Positions 7,340 to 15,665 of a stretch of 64,000 bases of DNA are shown in pieces; the stretch's first letter is position 1, and every line of letters starts with the position of its first letter. The stretch comes from Micromonospora sp. RP3T. GTDB taxonomy: Bacteria; Actinomycetota; Actinomycetes; Mycobacteriales; Micromonosporaceae. Where the stretch lies: contig NZ_PYPS01000027.1 in NCBI RefSeq assembly GCF_003027925.1, forward strand, positions 1 to 64,000, in the 5' to 3' direction. The position numbers were made by a program, and so were the translations under genes. Below the pieces are notes generated by a model that made no database searches, was not told the DNA's origin, and saw only the letters and a program-made list of their open reading frames with translations.

Positions 7340-7776
7340 CCCGCTCTCTCACCCACCGCACCCCCACCCCGCCGCGCACCCTGACCCGCCGCGTCGTCGG
7401 CACCCCCGCCGAAGTCGCCGCTGCCCTCGCCGTCCTGCGCGAGTCGGGCCGGCTGATGTTCGCCGACCGCCCCCGACACCACCCCGACGGCCGGGTCACC
7501 GTCACCGTGCGGTTCCTCGACACCGCTCGCACCGCCCCGCCGTCTGTGGTGCGTCGGCTGCGCCGCGGCCGGGTCATCGCCGCCACCGCCATCACCGCCG
7601 CGGCTGTCGGTGCTCTGGCCGGAATCGGCTACCTCGCCGTCCGGGTCGCCCACACCGTCCAGCAGACGGCACCCGCCGCCGTCGGCGTGGTCCTGGTCCT
7701 CATCGTCCTCGCCGTATTGCTGCTGCGCCGTAAGGCCACCTGCGGCGGGCTGCACTGCTCGGGATGCCGGCACTGA
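7336..7776 (+). CDS. Two-span membrane protein with Cys-rich C-terminus (spread-type)
   Basis: The product is 146 residues. Residues 1-75 are soluble and basic, two hydrophobic spans follow (AATAITAAAVGALAGIGYLA and AVGVVLVLIVLAVLLL), and the protein ends in CGGLHCSGCRH, a small metal-binding tail. It starts at the ATGA overlap with the DUF2637 gene. Gene order and topology suggest a spread/transfer partner. I cannot assign a named family. Confidence 0.65.
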   Translation: MTRSLTHRTPTPPRTLTRRVVGTPAEVAAALAVLRESGRLMFADRPRHHPDGRVTVTVRFLDTARTAPPSVVRRLRRGRVIAATAITAAAVGALAGIGYLAVRVAHTVQQTAPAAVGVVLVLIVLAVLLLRRKATCGGLHCSGCRH

Positions 7777-7781
7777 CCGCC

Positions 7782-7997
7782 ATGCGTCGGCCCACCTACT
7801 GCGCGCGCTGCCGTAGGTGGGCCACCGCCCTCATCGAAGCCGGCCACCCCGGCACCGGCCACTACCGCGCCGAAACCGCCTGCCCCCGCCACGAACCCGC
7901 CGCCCGCCGCTGGGCCAGCCACGCCGGTTCACCCCGCACCACCCCGATCGGCGCTACGCCCGCTGTCTTATTCGAGCTTCCGGAGGTGACCCGATGA
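7782..7997 (+). CDS. Small zinc-finger-like AICE protein
   Basis: This 71-residue protein has YCARCRRW near the N-terminus and CPRH about 27 residues later, giving a CxxC...CxxH metal site. The end is Pro/Thr-rich. ATG 7764 is an alternative start overlapping the previous gene; ATG 7782 lies 5 nt after that gene's stop and begins closer to the Cys motif. The stop overlaps the rep start (ATGA at 7994). Confidence 0.6.
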   Translation: MRRPTYCARCRRWATALIEAGHPGTGHYRAETACPRHEPAARRWASHAGSPRTTPIGATPAVLFELPEVTR

Positions 7998-9733
7998 CCG
8001 CCCCGACCCTGCCCGGCCTCGCCCCCGACCCGGTGCCGCCCGCCGACCCGGTGACCATCCCGGCCGACGTCGCACCGGCGCCCGGTACTCGTGCCGCTCG
8101 CCTCGCCCTGCCGATGTCGCGCAAGGTGCTCACGGAGATGGCCGCCGAGTACGGCGTCTGCCTCCACCCCGTCACCCTGCGCCGCACCGACCTACACAGC
8201 GGCCTGACCGAAGTCGTCGACCTGCCCTGCGGGTCCACCCGCGAAGACAAGTGCGAGCCCTGCGCCAAACGCGCCCGCCGGCTGCGCCAGACGCAGATCC
8301 GGGAGGGCTGGCACCGTGCCGACGAACCCGCCCCCGGCCCGCAGGCGGCCACCGACGCGCAACGCGAGTTGATCCTGCTGCGCGCGCATCTGGAATTCGC
8401 CCGCGACGAAGCCCAACGCGCCGCCCAGTTCGACCAGCTCCCCGACATCGACGATGCCATCGGCGAAGTAGAGGAAGCCATCGCCGCCGAAGGACTCCGC
8501 GGCGCCGTGGCCCCCTCCCACGACCAGGACGACGACGACAGCCACGGCCGGCGCAAGCGCTCCACCCGCCGCCGCCAAGACGCACCCGACCTACCCCGCA
8601 AGAAGGTCGAGCCGCGCACCGTCGGGAAGGTCTACACCGCCCCGGACGGCACCGAACACCGGCCGTCCATGTGGCTGTCCCTGACCCTCGACACCTACGG
8701 GCGGGTCCTGCCCGACGGCACCCCCGTCAACCCGAGCACGTACGACTACCGCCGGGCCGCGTGGGATGCGGTGCACTTCGCCCGGCTGTTGGACCGGTTC
8801 TGGCAGAACCTGCGCCGCTGCGCCGGCTGGAACGTCCAATACGCAGGCTGCGTCGAGCCCCAACGACGCCTCGCCCCCCACGCCCACTTCGCTATCCGAG
8901 GCACGATCCCGCGTGCGGTGCTGCGCCAGGTCGCCGCCGCCACCTACCACCAAGTGTGGTGGCCACCCGCCGACGAACCCGCCTACACCCTCGACCGGCC
9001 CCCGGTCTGGGACACCGACCGCGCGCAGTGGATCGACCCGGACAGCAGGGAACCGCTGCGCTCATGGGCTGACGCCCTGGACCTCATCGACACCAACCCC
9101 GACGCGCAACCCGCCCACGTCGTCCGCTTCGGCCCACAGGTCCACGCCGAAGGTGTCACCCCCGGCACCGTGCACGCGAACCGCACGATCGGCTACATCA
9201 CGAAGTACATCACCAAGTCCGCGGCTGACTGCCACAAGCCCGAGACTGACCGGCAGCGGGACCACCTCGACCGGCTCTGGCATCAACTCCGGGTCACGCC
9301 CTGCAATGAGCGGTGCGCGAACTGGCTGCTCTACGGCATCCAACCGAAGAAGGCACACGGGCGCCTGCAAGCCGGCCGCTGCAAAGGCAAAGTCCACCAG
9401 CGGGCCACCCTCGGCATCGGCGGCCGACGCATCCTCGTCTCCCGCGACTGGTCCGGAAAGACCCTCGCCGACCACCGCGCCGACGCCCGCGCCTGGGTCC
9501 GCAACCTCCTCGGCGTCACCACCGGCGCCACCGACGCCGACACCGTCGGCCAAGACGACCCACCCGCCTACGCCTGGGAGATGGCCCGGCCGGAAGACCC
9601 CGACATTCCGCCCCTGCAACACCGACTCCTCAAAGCCCTGTCCCAACGCGCCCAATGGAAAGCCGCGCTCCTGGCCGCGAGAGACAGAGCAGCGACTACC
9701 GATCCGACCGCCGACCGTCCCGCCACCCACTGA
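7994..9733 (+). CDS. RepSA-like replication initiator (HUH type)
   Basis: This 579-residue protein should nick the element's origin and start rolling-circle replication after excision, as RepSA does in pSAM2. Evidence is the HUH-like metal motif in APHAHFAIRG, a downstream IGYITKYITKS segment with the Tyr/Lys arrangement of Rep motif 3, and a CGSTREDKCEPCAKRARRLR zinc-like segment near the N-terminus typical of actinomycete Rep proteins. The middle has a charged helical insert. The start is set by ATGA overlap with the upstream gene; Xis follows 14 nt downstream. The nick site is not identified. Confidence 0.85.
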   Translation: MTAPTLPGLAPDPVPPADPVTIPADVAPAPGTRAARLALPMSRKVLTEMAAEYGVCLHPVTLRRTDLHSGLTEVVDLPCGSTREDKCEPCAKRARRLRQTQIREGWHRADEPAPGPQAATDAQRELILLRAHLEFARDEAQRAAQFDQLPDIDDAIGEVEEAIAAEGLRGAVAPSHDQDDDDSHGRRKRSTRRRQDAPDLPRKKVEPRTVGKVYTAPDGTEHRPSMWLSLTLDTYGRVLPDGTPVNPSTYDYRRAAWDAVHFARLLDRFWQNLRRCAGWNVQYAGCVEPQRRLAPHAHFAIRGTIPRAVLRQVAAATYHQVWWPPADEPAYTLDRPPVWDTDRAQWIDPDSREPLRSWADALDLIDTNPDAQPAHVVRFGPQVHAEGVTPGTVHANRTIGYITKYITKSAADCHKPETDRQRDHLDRLWHQLRVTPCNERCANWLLYGIQPKKAHGRLQAGRCKGKVHQRATLGIGGRRILVSRDWSGKTLADHRADARAWVRNLLGVTTGATDADTVGQDDPPAYAWEMARPEDPDIPPLQHRLLKALSQRAQWKAALLAARDRAATTDPTADRPATH

Positions 9734-9747
9734 TCACCGGAGGAACG

Positions 9748-10026
9748 ATGCAGCGCCCCGCCGTCTCCCTGCCCGCTCAGCCGCCCACCGTCGCACCCGA
9801 CGCGCCCCGTCGGATCGTGCGCATGAACGACAACCGGGCCGTCTACTCGGTCCGCGAGGTTGCCCGCCTTCTCTCGCTGTCTCTGGGCAGTACCTATGCC
9901 CTGGTGCGTGAGGGCGAGATCCCCGCCCGCAAGCTCGGCGGACGTTGGGTCATCCCCAAGAAGCGTTTCCATGCCTGGCTGGATGAGTGCACCGAACCCG
10001 CGAATGATCCGGAGGGCTGGGCCTGA
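9748..10026 (+). CDS. xis: Excisionase (MerR-like helix-turn-helix)
   Basis: This 92-residue DNA-binding protein carries the excisionase-type winged HTH: YSVREVARLLSLSLGSTYAL then GEIPARKLGGRWVIPKKRFHAWL. It should bend DNA at the element ends and steer the integrase toward excision. GGAGGA lies six bases before ATG 9748. The stop overlaps the integrase start (TGATG), so Xis and Int are made together, as in pSAM2. The 30-residue N-terminal Pro-rich extension is unremarkable. Confidence 0.88.
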   Translation: MQRPAVSLPAQPPTVAPDAPRRIVRMNDNRAVYSVREVARLLSLSLGSTYALVREGEIPARKLGGRWVIPKKRFHAWLDECTEPANDPEGWA

Positions 10027-11243
10027 TGGGACACATCGTCAAGACGCCGGCCGGCAGCTTCCGCGCCAACTGGCGAGACGCCACGGGCCGTCAGAAGGCC
10101 AAGACGTTTCCGACCCGTCGACAGGCAGCGTCCTTCCTGGCCGAGACGGAAACTTCGATCGCCCGCGGCGGCTACGTCGATCCGCACGCCGGTCGGCTGC
10201 TCTTCGGAAAGTACGCGCAGCGGTGGCGTGAATCGCGTAATGACGAACTGACCACCCGCGCCCGAGACGCCTCGATCCTGCGTACGCACGTGCTTCCGCG
10301 TTGGTCGGACGTGCCGCTGTCCCGCATCGATCACCTGGCGGTGCAGGCGTGGGTGACCGAGCTGGGCAGCCGACGCGCGCCGGCCACTGTGGCGGAGTGC
10401 TTCCGCCTGCTCTCCTCGATCCTCCGGGCTGCCGTCCGTGATCGGCTGATCGGCACCAATCCGTGTGAGGGCGTCAAGGTTCCTTCCCGGCGGAAGAAGG
10501 ACACCGACGGGCACGTCCTGACCCGTGCTGACCTGACCGGCCGACTCCTGCCGGCGGTCCCGGATCGGTACCGCGCCCTGGTCGCGCTCGCCGGTGGCAC
10601 CGGCCTCCGCTGGGGCGAGTGCACCGGGCTCCGATGGGAATCACTCGACCTGGACGCGAAGGCGGTCCACGTGGTCCGGGTCGCCGTCGAGGTCGCCGGC
10701 ACCGTGACGGTCAAGCCGTACCCGAAGTCACGGGCGGGCCGGCGAACGGTTCCGGTGCCAGACTTCGCGGTCGACCTGTTGGCGGCCCACCGTGACGCCT
10801 TCCCGCCCGGTCCCCGCGGTGAGGTCTTCACCAACTCGTCCGCCGGTCCACTGCGCCGGACCCTGTTCCGTGCACGCGTCTGGCGGCCCTCACTGGTCCG
10901 GGCCGGGCTACTCGGTGACGTGAGTCGGGTCGGCCACTTCACATGGCGCGGGTCCTGGGTCGACACGGAAGGCGCCAAGCAGTCGCTGGATTTCCCCACC
11001 GAGCGGGAAGCGGTCGCGCACGTGGCAAAGATGGCGCCGGGCGGACTGCGGTTCCACGACCTACGGCATTCCTACGCCACCGAGCTGGTGTCACGCGGGG
11101 TTCCGGTCAACGACGTCCAGGCGGTGATGGGTCACGAGAAGCCGTCGACCACGCTGAACCTCTACACCCATCGGTCCGACGGGCGCGATCAACGCATCCG
11201 GGAAGCGTTCGCTGACGATCCGCTGACGCCCAACGACAACTGA
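10026..11243 (+). CDS. int: Tyrosine-recombinase integrase
   Basis: This 405-residue site-specific recombinase should integrate the element into the 3' part of the neighbouring tRNA-Val gene. The active-site residues are present: Arg195 in GGTGLRWGE, HDLRH giving His344 and Arg347, His370 in MGHEKPS, and the nucleophile Tyr380 in LNLYTH. The N-terminal part has an AP2-like arm-binding region (GSFRANWRDATGRQKAKTF) and a SAM-like core-binding domain. A ~40-residue stretch between the central beta-strands and the HxxR box is longer than in many phage integrases. A strong hairpin terminator and the tRNA lie directly downstream. Confidence 0.93.
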   Translation: MGHIVKTPAGSFRANWRDATGRQKAKTFPTRRQAASFLAETETSIARGGYVDPHAGRLLFGKYAQRWRESRNDELTTRARDASILRTHVLPRWSDVPLSRIDHLAVQAWVTELGSRRAPATVAECFRLLSSILRAAVRDRLIGTNPCEGVKVPSRRKKDTDGHVLTRADLTGRLLPAVPDRYRALVALAGGTGLRWGECTGLRWESLDLDAKAVHVVRVAVEVAGTVTVKPYPKSRAGRRTVPVPDFAVDLLAAHRDAFPPGPRGEVFTNSSAGPLRRTLFRARVWRPSLVRAGLLGDVSRVGHFTWRGSWVDTEGAKQSLDFPTEREAVAHVAKMAPGGLRFHDLRHSYATELVSRGVPVNDVQAVMGHEKPSTTLNLYTHRSDGRDQRIREAFADDPLTPNDN

Positions 11244-11256
11244 CGATGGAATCAGC

Positions 11257-11286
11257 AAGAGCCACCCTCTCGCGAGGGTGGCTCTT
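11257..11286 (+). terminator. Intrinsic terminator after int
   Basis: A perfect 13-bp stem (11257-11269 with 11274-11286) closes a TCGC tetraloop and begins and ends with AA/TT runs, so it can work in both directions. It separates int from the tRNA-Val gene on the other strand. Confidence 0.85.
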
Positions 11287-11299
11287 CTGCGTATATCTG

Positions 11300-11374
11300 T
11301 GGTGGGCGATACTGGGATCGAACCAGTGACCTCTTCGGTGTGAACGAAGCGCTCTCCCGCTGAGCTAATCGCCC
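11300..11374 (-). tRNA. tRNA-Val (anticodon CAC)
   Basis: The minus strand folds into a full cloverleaf: acceptor GGGCGAT with ATCGCCC, D-stem GCTC/GAGC, anticodon stem CTTCG/CGAAG around the loop TTCACAC (anticodon CAC), T-stem ACTGG/CCAGT with loop TTCGATC, discriminator A and an encoded CCA at 11302-11300. Its 3' end faces the integrase gene, the usual arrangement when an element uses a tRNA as attachment site. The intact gene was restored by the element's att sequence. Confidence 0.95.
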
Positions 11375-11424
11375 TCAGCGCGCATGACTCTACCCGATCG
11401 ACGGCCCGGACCAAAAACCGGGCC

Positions 11425-11958
11425 TCAGTGCGTCGCGAGGTAGTGCAGCGCCCGCGCGACCACGTCGATGCCGAGGCTGTACTTCAGCGACAGCCACACC
11501 ACCACCGACACGAAGACCAGCCCGACCAGCCCGAGCACGAAGCGCACCGCCAGCGACCGGCTGGTCACCCAGCGCGTCCAGGCGTTGACGTGCCGGCGGG
11601 TGAACGCGAGCAGCCGGCGGGCCCAGTGGAACTCGACCGCCCAGACGCCGAGGCCGGCGATGACCAGCAGCCAGCCGGGGCCGGGCAGCGGGATCAGCGC
11701 GATGCCGACGGTGACCACGAGGGCGCCGAGGATGCCGATGAAGATCCGCAGCGCGATGCGGCCGGTGGGGTTGGCGCGGATCAGGTCGAGCGTGGTGTGC
11801 AGGCGGCCTCGCCAGCCCCGCCGACGCGGCGTGGTGGGAGCGGCCTGGGAACGCCCGTCGACCGGCACTTCGTACCCCCGATTTCTGGCCGTTCGGGCCG
11901 CATCCTCCGGCGGATCGCCCGGGGCCCGCGATGCCACCGGGGTTTCCCTCGTGACCAT
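11425..11958 (-). CDS. PGPGW-motif membrane protein (TIGR02611-like)
   Basis: This 177-residue protein has a basic, disordered N-terminus (~60 residues) and then hydrophobic spans: ALRIFIGILGALVVTVGIALI, the motif PLPGPGWLLVIAGLGVWAVEF, and FVLGLVGLVFVSVVVWLSL near the end. The PGPGW motif between two spans defines a family of actinobacterial inner-membrane proteins of unknown function. I use ATG 11958 rather than GTG 11964 because GGGGG lies at proper spacing only for the former. It is chromosomal, just beyond the tRNA junction. Confidence 0.8.
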   Translation of the reverse strand: MVTRETPVASRAPGDPPEDAARTARNRGYEVPVDGRSQAAPTTPRRRGWRGRLHTTLDLIRANPTGRIALRIFIGILGALVVTVGIALIPLPGPGWLLVIAGLGVWAVEFHWARRLLAFTRRHVNAWTRWVTSRSLAVRFVLGLVGLVFVSVVVWLSLKYSLGIDVVARALHYLATH

Positions 11959-12231
11959 TTCCACCCCCAGTGTCGCGCGGGACCGTCACCCCTGCTGAGG
12001 ACTGGACGTTACCGGAGTAAGTCGACGACTGAACCACCCGTTGCCGGGCGGGACGACGGAGTGGGCGGAACCGGAAATCCTACTCGGGGTCTCCCGGCCC
12101 CGAAGGCTTTCCGACCCCCTTCCCACCACTGGGTGAAGTCAGCGTATGGCGGAGCGTAGCCAGGAGCAGCACCTGAGTATGGGAAAAGCGGGACACGCGC
12201 GTTCCGCAGCGGTGCCGGGGGGAGAACGTCC
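11959..12231. promoter_or_regulatory. Divergent intergenic region upstream of the SsgA-like gene
   Basis: This 273-bp gap separates the PGPGW gene from the SsgA-like gene. It contains a small hairpin (CGGGG/CCCCG near 12086-12104) and the GGGGAGA ribosome site of the downstream gene. I could not place -35/-10 boxes with confidence and see no further gene. Confidence 0.35.
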
Positions 12232-12663
12232 ATGAGTGTCATCCGACCGACGACCGTAGAGGTCGAGACGTCGCTAAGGCTCGTCGCGCCTGACGCCACC
12301 GCCTTGCCGGTGCGTGCCAGTCTGCGTTACGACCCTGCTGACCCGTATGCGGTCCATGTCCTGTTCCATGCCGAGTCCGCCGGCGGCGAGGCGGTGAGTT
12401 GGTCGTTCGCGCGCGAACTGCTGGTCACCGGGCTCGACGAGCCGGCCGGCATCGGTGATGTGCGGGTCTGGCCGTGGGCCACCCCGCGCGGCGACTTCGT
12501 CGCGCTGGCGCTGTCGTCCCCGGACGGCAACGCCCTGTTCGAGGTTCCGCGCAGCGTGCTGGTGCGCTTCCTGCGCCGGACCTACGTCGTCGTCCCGCGC
12601 GGCCGGGAGGCCGAGCACCTGGACGTCGACACCGCGGTGAACCGGCTGCTCGCCGGTCGCTGA
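12232..12663 (+). CDS. SsgA-family sporulation/cell-division regulator (SsgB-like)
   Basis: This 143-residue SsgA-like protein belongs to the family that in Streptomyces positions FtsZ at sporulation septa. The segments ALPVRASLRYDPADPYAVHV, SWSFARELLVTGL and VPRSVLVRFLRRTYVVVPRG match the family layout, and the ALPVR...RYDPADPYAV pattern is closest to SsgB, its most conserved member. In single-spore Micromonospora it probably serves spore formation. GGGGAGA precedes ATG 12232. It stands alone, followed by a strong terminator shared with the convergent SDR gene. Confidence 0.85.
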   Translation: MSVIRPTTVEVETSLRLVAPDATALPVRASLRYDPADPYAVHVLFHAESAGGEAVSWSFARELLVTGLDEPAGIGDVRVWPWATPRGDFVALALSSPDGNALFEVPRSVLVRFLRRTYVVVPRGREAEHLDVDTAVNRLLAGR

Positions 12664-12674
12664 GCACGACCACA

Positions 12675-12715
12675 CCCGGGGCCGCGCGGATCTGCCGAGT
12701 CCGCGCGGCCCCGGG
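12675..12715. terminator. Bidirectional terminator
   Basis: A perfect 16-bp GC-rich stem (12675-12690 with 12700-12715, 9-nt loop) lies between the convergent SsgA-like and SDR genes. Confidence 0.85.
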
Positions 12716-12738
12716 CCGTCTCACCCCGGGGTACGCGG

Positions 12739-13521
12739 TCAGCCGCGTGTGGTGATCCCGCCGTCGACCGGGATGACCGCCCCGGTCAGGTACGCGCCGG
12801 CACGTGACGCGAGGTAGATCGCGGTGCCGGCCATGTCGTCGGGGCGGCCGATGCGGCCGAGCGGCACCTGCTGTTCGATGGCGGCGCGCGACTCGGGGTC
12901 GTCGAGCGCGAACGCCATCATCTTGCTCTCGAACGGCCCGGGCGCGATCGCGTTGACGGTGATCGCCTCGCCGGCGAGCTGGTGGGCGAGGCCACGGGTG
13001 AGCATGTGCACGGCGGCCTTGGTGGCGGAGTAGGCGTACACCTCCATCCACGGCACCCGGAGTCCGTCGATCGAGCCGATGTTGATCACGCGGGCCGGGT
13101 CGTCGGGGCCGGCGGCGGCGCGCAGCGCCGGCAGCAGCGCGGTGGTGAGTCGGAACACGGCCTTGACGTTGACGGCCCAGAGCTTGTCGAACGCGCTCTC
13201 CGGATACTCCTCCAGCGGCGCGCCCCAGGTGGCGCCCGCGTTGTTGACCAGCACGTGCAGCCGGTCGTGGCGGTGCCGGACGGCTTCGGCGAGCGCCAGC
13301 GCGCCGGCGTCGCTGCCGAGGTCCGCCGGGATCGCCTCGCAGTGTCCCTCGGCGGAGAGTTCCTCGGCCACCGCCTGGCACACGTCGGCCTTGCGCGAGG
13401 AGATGATCACTCGGGCGCCGGCCCGGACGAAGCCGCGCGCGATCATCAGCCCGATTCCCCGGGAGCCGCCGGTGACCAGGACCGTCTTGCCGTCGACCGA
13501 GAACAGATCCGTCATGCCCAT
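12739..13521 (-). CDS. Short-chain dehydrogenase/reductase
   Basis: This 260-residue NAD(P)-dependent oxidoreductase has the Rossmann glycine motif TGGSRGIG, the NNAGA motif, the catalytic Ser in INIGSIDG, and YSATK (Tyr-x-x-x-Lys). The classical SDR layout and the C-terminal IPVDGGITT resemble 3-oxoacyl-ACP reductase or RhlG-type enzymes; the substrate is unknown. An ATG two codons in (13515) is an alternative start. It diverges from an AraC-type regulator, with a palindrome between them that could control either gene. Confidence 0.88.
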   Translation of the reverse strand: MGMTDLFSVDGKTVLVTGGSRGIGLMIARGFVRAGARVIISSRKADVCQAVAEELSAEGHCEAIPADLGSDAGALALAEAVRHRHDRLHVLVNNAGATWGAPLEEYPESAFDKLWAVNVKAVFRLTTALLPALRAAAGPDDPARVINIGSIDGLRVPWMEVYAYSATKAAVHMLTRGLAHQLAGEAITVNAIAPGPFESKMMAFALDDPESRAAIEQQVPLGRIGRPDDMAGTAIYLASRAGAYLTGAVIPVDGGITTRG

Positions 13522-13569
13522 CCCATCGCCGTCGCCGCCGGGCCGCGGGCCGGTCTCCCGACCCGAGCC

Positions 13570-13583
13570 TTACCGACCGGTAA
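13570..13583. promoter_or_regulatory. Palindrome TTACCG-AC-CGGTAA in divergent promoter
   Basis: A 14-bp inverted repeat with a 2-bp centre lies between the SDR and AraC-type genes, about 100 bp before the regulator. It is a plausible operator; AraC proteins more often use direct repeats, so the binding protein is open. Confidence 0.35.
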
Positions 13584-13672
13584 CCTAACCGTCCGTGGCG
13601 CGCCCCGACAAGGCGTGCGAGCGGGGTGAAACTGTCGAGATGCAACGTGCGGCCGGGCCGGTTACCGTCGGG

Positions 13673-14590
13673 ATGATGGTCACTACCGGTCAGCCCTCCC
13701 CGGCCACCCGCATCGGCCTCTCGGACACCCGCCTCGACACCGACGAGATCGTCACCGGAGCGCTCGACGACCTCACCGCCGCACCCGGCTGGGCCCGGCC
13801 GGTCCTGCTCGACCGTGACCTGCTGGTCCTGGTCACTCACGGTCATGGCACCGCCGAGCTGGACTTCCAGGCGGTGCCCTGCCGACCCGGCACGTTGCTG
13901 CGCGCCCGCCCCGGTCAGGCGCTGCGCTGCCTCGGTCAGCAGCTCGACGCCACGGTGGTGAGCTGGGGGCCGGGCGCGCTGCGCGGCCTCGACGTCGACC
14001 CGGACGCGGTGCCCGCCCACCGCCAGCTCACCGGCGAGGACGCCGACGCGGTGATCAGCGAGGTGAGTCAGCTCGCCGTGGACGCCGACCGGCACGCGCT
14101 GGTGCCCGCCGCCGCGGCGTTGCTGCGTCACCAGCTCGCCGTGCTGCTGCTGCGGCTGAGCCTGCTGCCGGGTGGCGAGGAGGGACCCCCGCCGGGCGCC
14201 GAGGCGGTGACGTTCCGGCGGCTGTGCCGCGAGGTGGAACGCGGCTACCGGCACACCCGCCGGGTGGAGGACTACGCCGCCCAGCTGGGCTGCTCCGTGC
14301 GTACCCTGACCCGGGCCTGCCTGGCGGTGACCGGTCGCAGCGCCAAGCAGGTCATCGACGAGCGGGTGGCGTTGCAGGCCTGTCGGCTGCTGGCCGCCAC
14401 CGACGACCCGATCGCCCGGATCGGCCGGCTGCTCGGTTTTCCCGAGCCGACCAACTTCGGCCGCTTCTTCACCCGGGAGGTCGGGGTGAGCCCGGGGGCG
14501 TTCCGGGCCGCCCGGGAGCAGCCGCTGCCCGTCCGTCTGGTGCGTCCGCGCCCGCCCGCCGACTCCCCCGCCCCGGCCCGCCGGGCATGA
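13673..14590 (+). CDS. AraC-family transcriptional regulator
   Basis: The product is about 305 residues. The N-terminal two-thirds is a cupin-like sensor domain (LLDRDLLVLVTHGHG, PGTLLRARPGQALRC). The C-terminal ~100 residues hold the two helix-turn-helices: VEDYAAQLGCSVRTLTRACL and DDPIARIGRLLGFPEPTNFG followed by RFFTREVGVSPGAFR. The start is uncertain; ATG 13673, 13676 and an upstream ATG at 13640 are all possible and none has a strong ribosome site. It probably controls the divergent SDR gene or itself. Confidence 0.85.
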   Translation: MMVTTGQPSPATRIGLSDTRLDTDEIVTGALDDLTAAPGWARPVLLDRDLLVLVTHGHGTAELDFQAVPCRPGTLLRARPGQALRCLGQQLDATVVSWGPGALRGLDVDPDAVPAHRQLTGEDADAVISEVSQLAVDADRHALVPAAAALLRHQLAVLLLRLSLLPGGEEGPPPGAEAVTFRRLCREVERGYRHTRRVEDYAAQLGCSVRTLTRACLAVTGRSAKQVIDERVALQACRLLAATDDPIARIGRLLGFPEPTNFGRFFTREVGVSPGAFRAAREQPLPVRLVRPRPPADSPAPARRA

Positions 14591-14597
14591 TGGCAGT

Positions 14598-15053
14598 GTG
14601 CAGATCTCCGCGCGCGGCGACTACGCGGTCCGGGCAGCCCTGAGCCTGGCCACCGCGTACCCCACCCTGCTGTCCACCCAGGCCATCGCGGCGGAGCAGG
14701 ACATGCCCCGCAAGTTCCTCGAAGCGGTCCTGGCCGATCTGCGCCGGTCCGGGATCGTCCGGGCCCAGCGCGGCGCCGAGGGCGGTTACACGCTGTCCCG
14801 ACCGCCGCGCGACGTCACCATCGGGCAGGTGTTGCGCGCCGTCGACGGCCCGCTCGCCGGGGTACGCGGGCTGCGTCCCGAGGAGACCCGCTACGAGGGC
14901 GCGGCGGAGAACCTCCCCCGGCTCTGGGTGGCGGTGCGCGCCTCGGTGCGGCGGGTGGTCGACGAGGTGAGCCTGGACGAGCTGGTCAGCGGCCGGCTGC
15001 CGGCGCACGTGCGCAAGCTCACCACCCAGCCGGACGCGTGGGAGCCGCGCTGA
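14598..15053 (+). CDS. Rrf2-family regulator without Fe-S cysteines (CymR-like)
   Basis: This 151-residue winged-helix protein has the Rrf2 start (QISARGDYAVRAAL) and recognition region (STQAIAAEQDMPRKFLEAVLADLRRSGIVRAQRGAEGGYTL, positions 26-66). It has no Cys at all, so it cannot bind an Fe-S cluster as IscR or NsrR do. Cysteine-free members such as CymR control sulfur and cysteine metabolism. It lies beside, and converges on, the sulfur-scavenging operon at 15054-20480. The start is GTG 14598. Confidence 0.85.
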   Translation: MQISARGDYAVRAALSLATAYPTLLSTQAIAAEQDMPRKFLEAVLADLRRSGIVRAQRGAEGGYTLSRPPRDVTIGQVLRAVDGPLAGVRGLRPEETRYEGAAENLPRLWVAVRASVRRVVDEVSLDELVSGRLPAHVRKLTTQPDAWEPR

Positions 15054-15665
15054 TCACAGCGTGGTGACGACCTCCTCGTACGGCAGCCGGGGCAGCCGTT
15101 CCCGCCAGGCGTCCGGGGCCGGGCGGCCGATGTTCATCAGCAGCAGCGCCCGGTGCCGCCCGTCGGGGAAGAACTCGCGTTCCACGCCGGTCGCGTCGAA
15201 CCCGGCCATCGGGCCGGCGGCCAGCCCGGCGGCGCGTACCCCGACCACCAGGTAGCCGATCTGGAGCGCGGCGTTGAAGCGGGCCTGCGCCTCCCGGCCG
15301 GCCGGGTCGCCGGTGAACCAGTCCCGCGCGCCGGGGCGGTGCGGGAACAGCTCGGGCAGCCGGTCGTGCCAGTCCACGTCGGCGGCGAGCACCGCGGTCA
15401 GCGGCGCGCCGGCCGTCTTGTCCCGGTTGCCGGCGCTGACGTACGGCAGCAGTCGCGCCCGGGCCGCCGGCGAGCGCAGCAGCAGTACCCGCAGCGGCTG
15501 CGCGTTCAGCGCGGTGGGGCCGTTGCGGACCAGGTCGTGCACGGCCCGGACCTGCGCCTCGTCGACCGGCTCGGTGGTGAACGCGTTGGCCGTGCGGGCC
15601 GCCCGGAACAGCAGGTCCTGGGCGGCCCGGTCGAGCGCGAGCAGCTCGTCGGCGGGCGCGGTCAC
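15054..15665 (-). CDS. Nitroreductase-family FMN reductase (RutE-like)
   Basis: This ~203-residue flavoprotein has the features of malonic-semialdehyde-reductase/RutE-like nitroreductases: RNGPTALNAQPLRVLLL near the N-terminus, AGNRDKTAGAP, the long middle helix with FNAALQIGYLVVGVRAAGLAAGPMAG split over residues 132-157, and a C-terminal LLLMNIGRP strand. It is the last gene of the sulfur operon. GTG 15665 overlaps the flavin-reductase stop (GTGA), so I prefer it to GTG 15668. It may reduce FMN or an aldehyde or quinone product made by the monooxygenase. Confidence 0.8.
   Translation of the reverse strand: MTAPADELLALDRAAQDLLFRAARTANAFTTEPVDEAQVRAVHDLVRNGPTALNAQPLRVLLLRSPAARARLLPYVSAGNRDKTAGAPLTAVLAADVDWHDRLPELFPHRPGARDWFTGDPAGREAQARFNAALQIGYLVVGVRAAGLAAGPMAGFDATGVEREFFPDGRHRALLLMNIGRPAPDAWRERLPRLPYEEVVTTL

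Noticed and set aside
1..11243. Search for the second attachment site inside the window
   Set aside because: I read the non-coding parts for a copy of the tRNA-Val 3' sequence and found none; the left end must be outside the window.
12425..14254. Long minus-strand open frame of about 600 codons
   Set aside because: It runs antisense across the end of the SsgA-like gene and the AraC gene and only shares DNA with the real SDR frame; its Arg/Pro/Ala-rich translation is typical of high-GC shadows.
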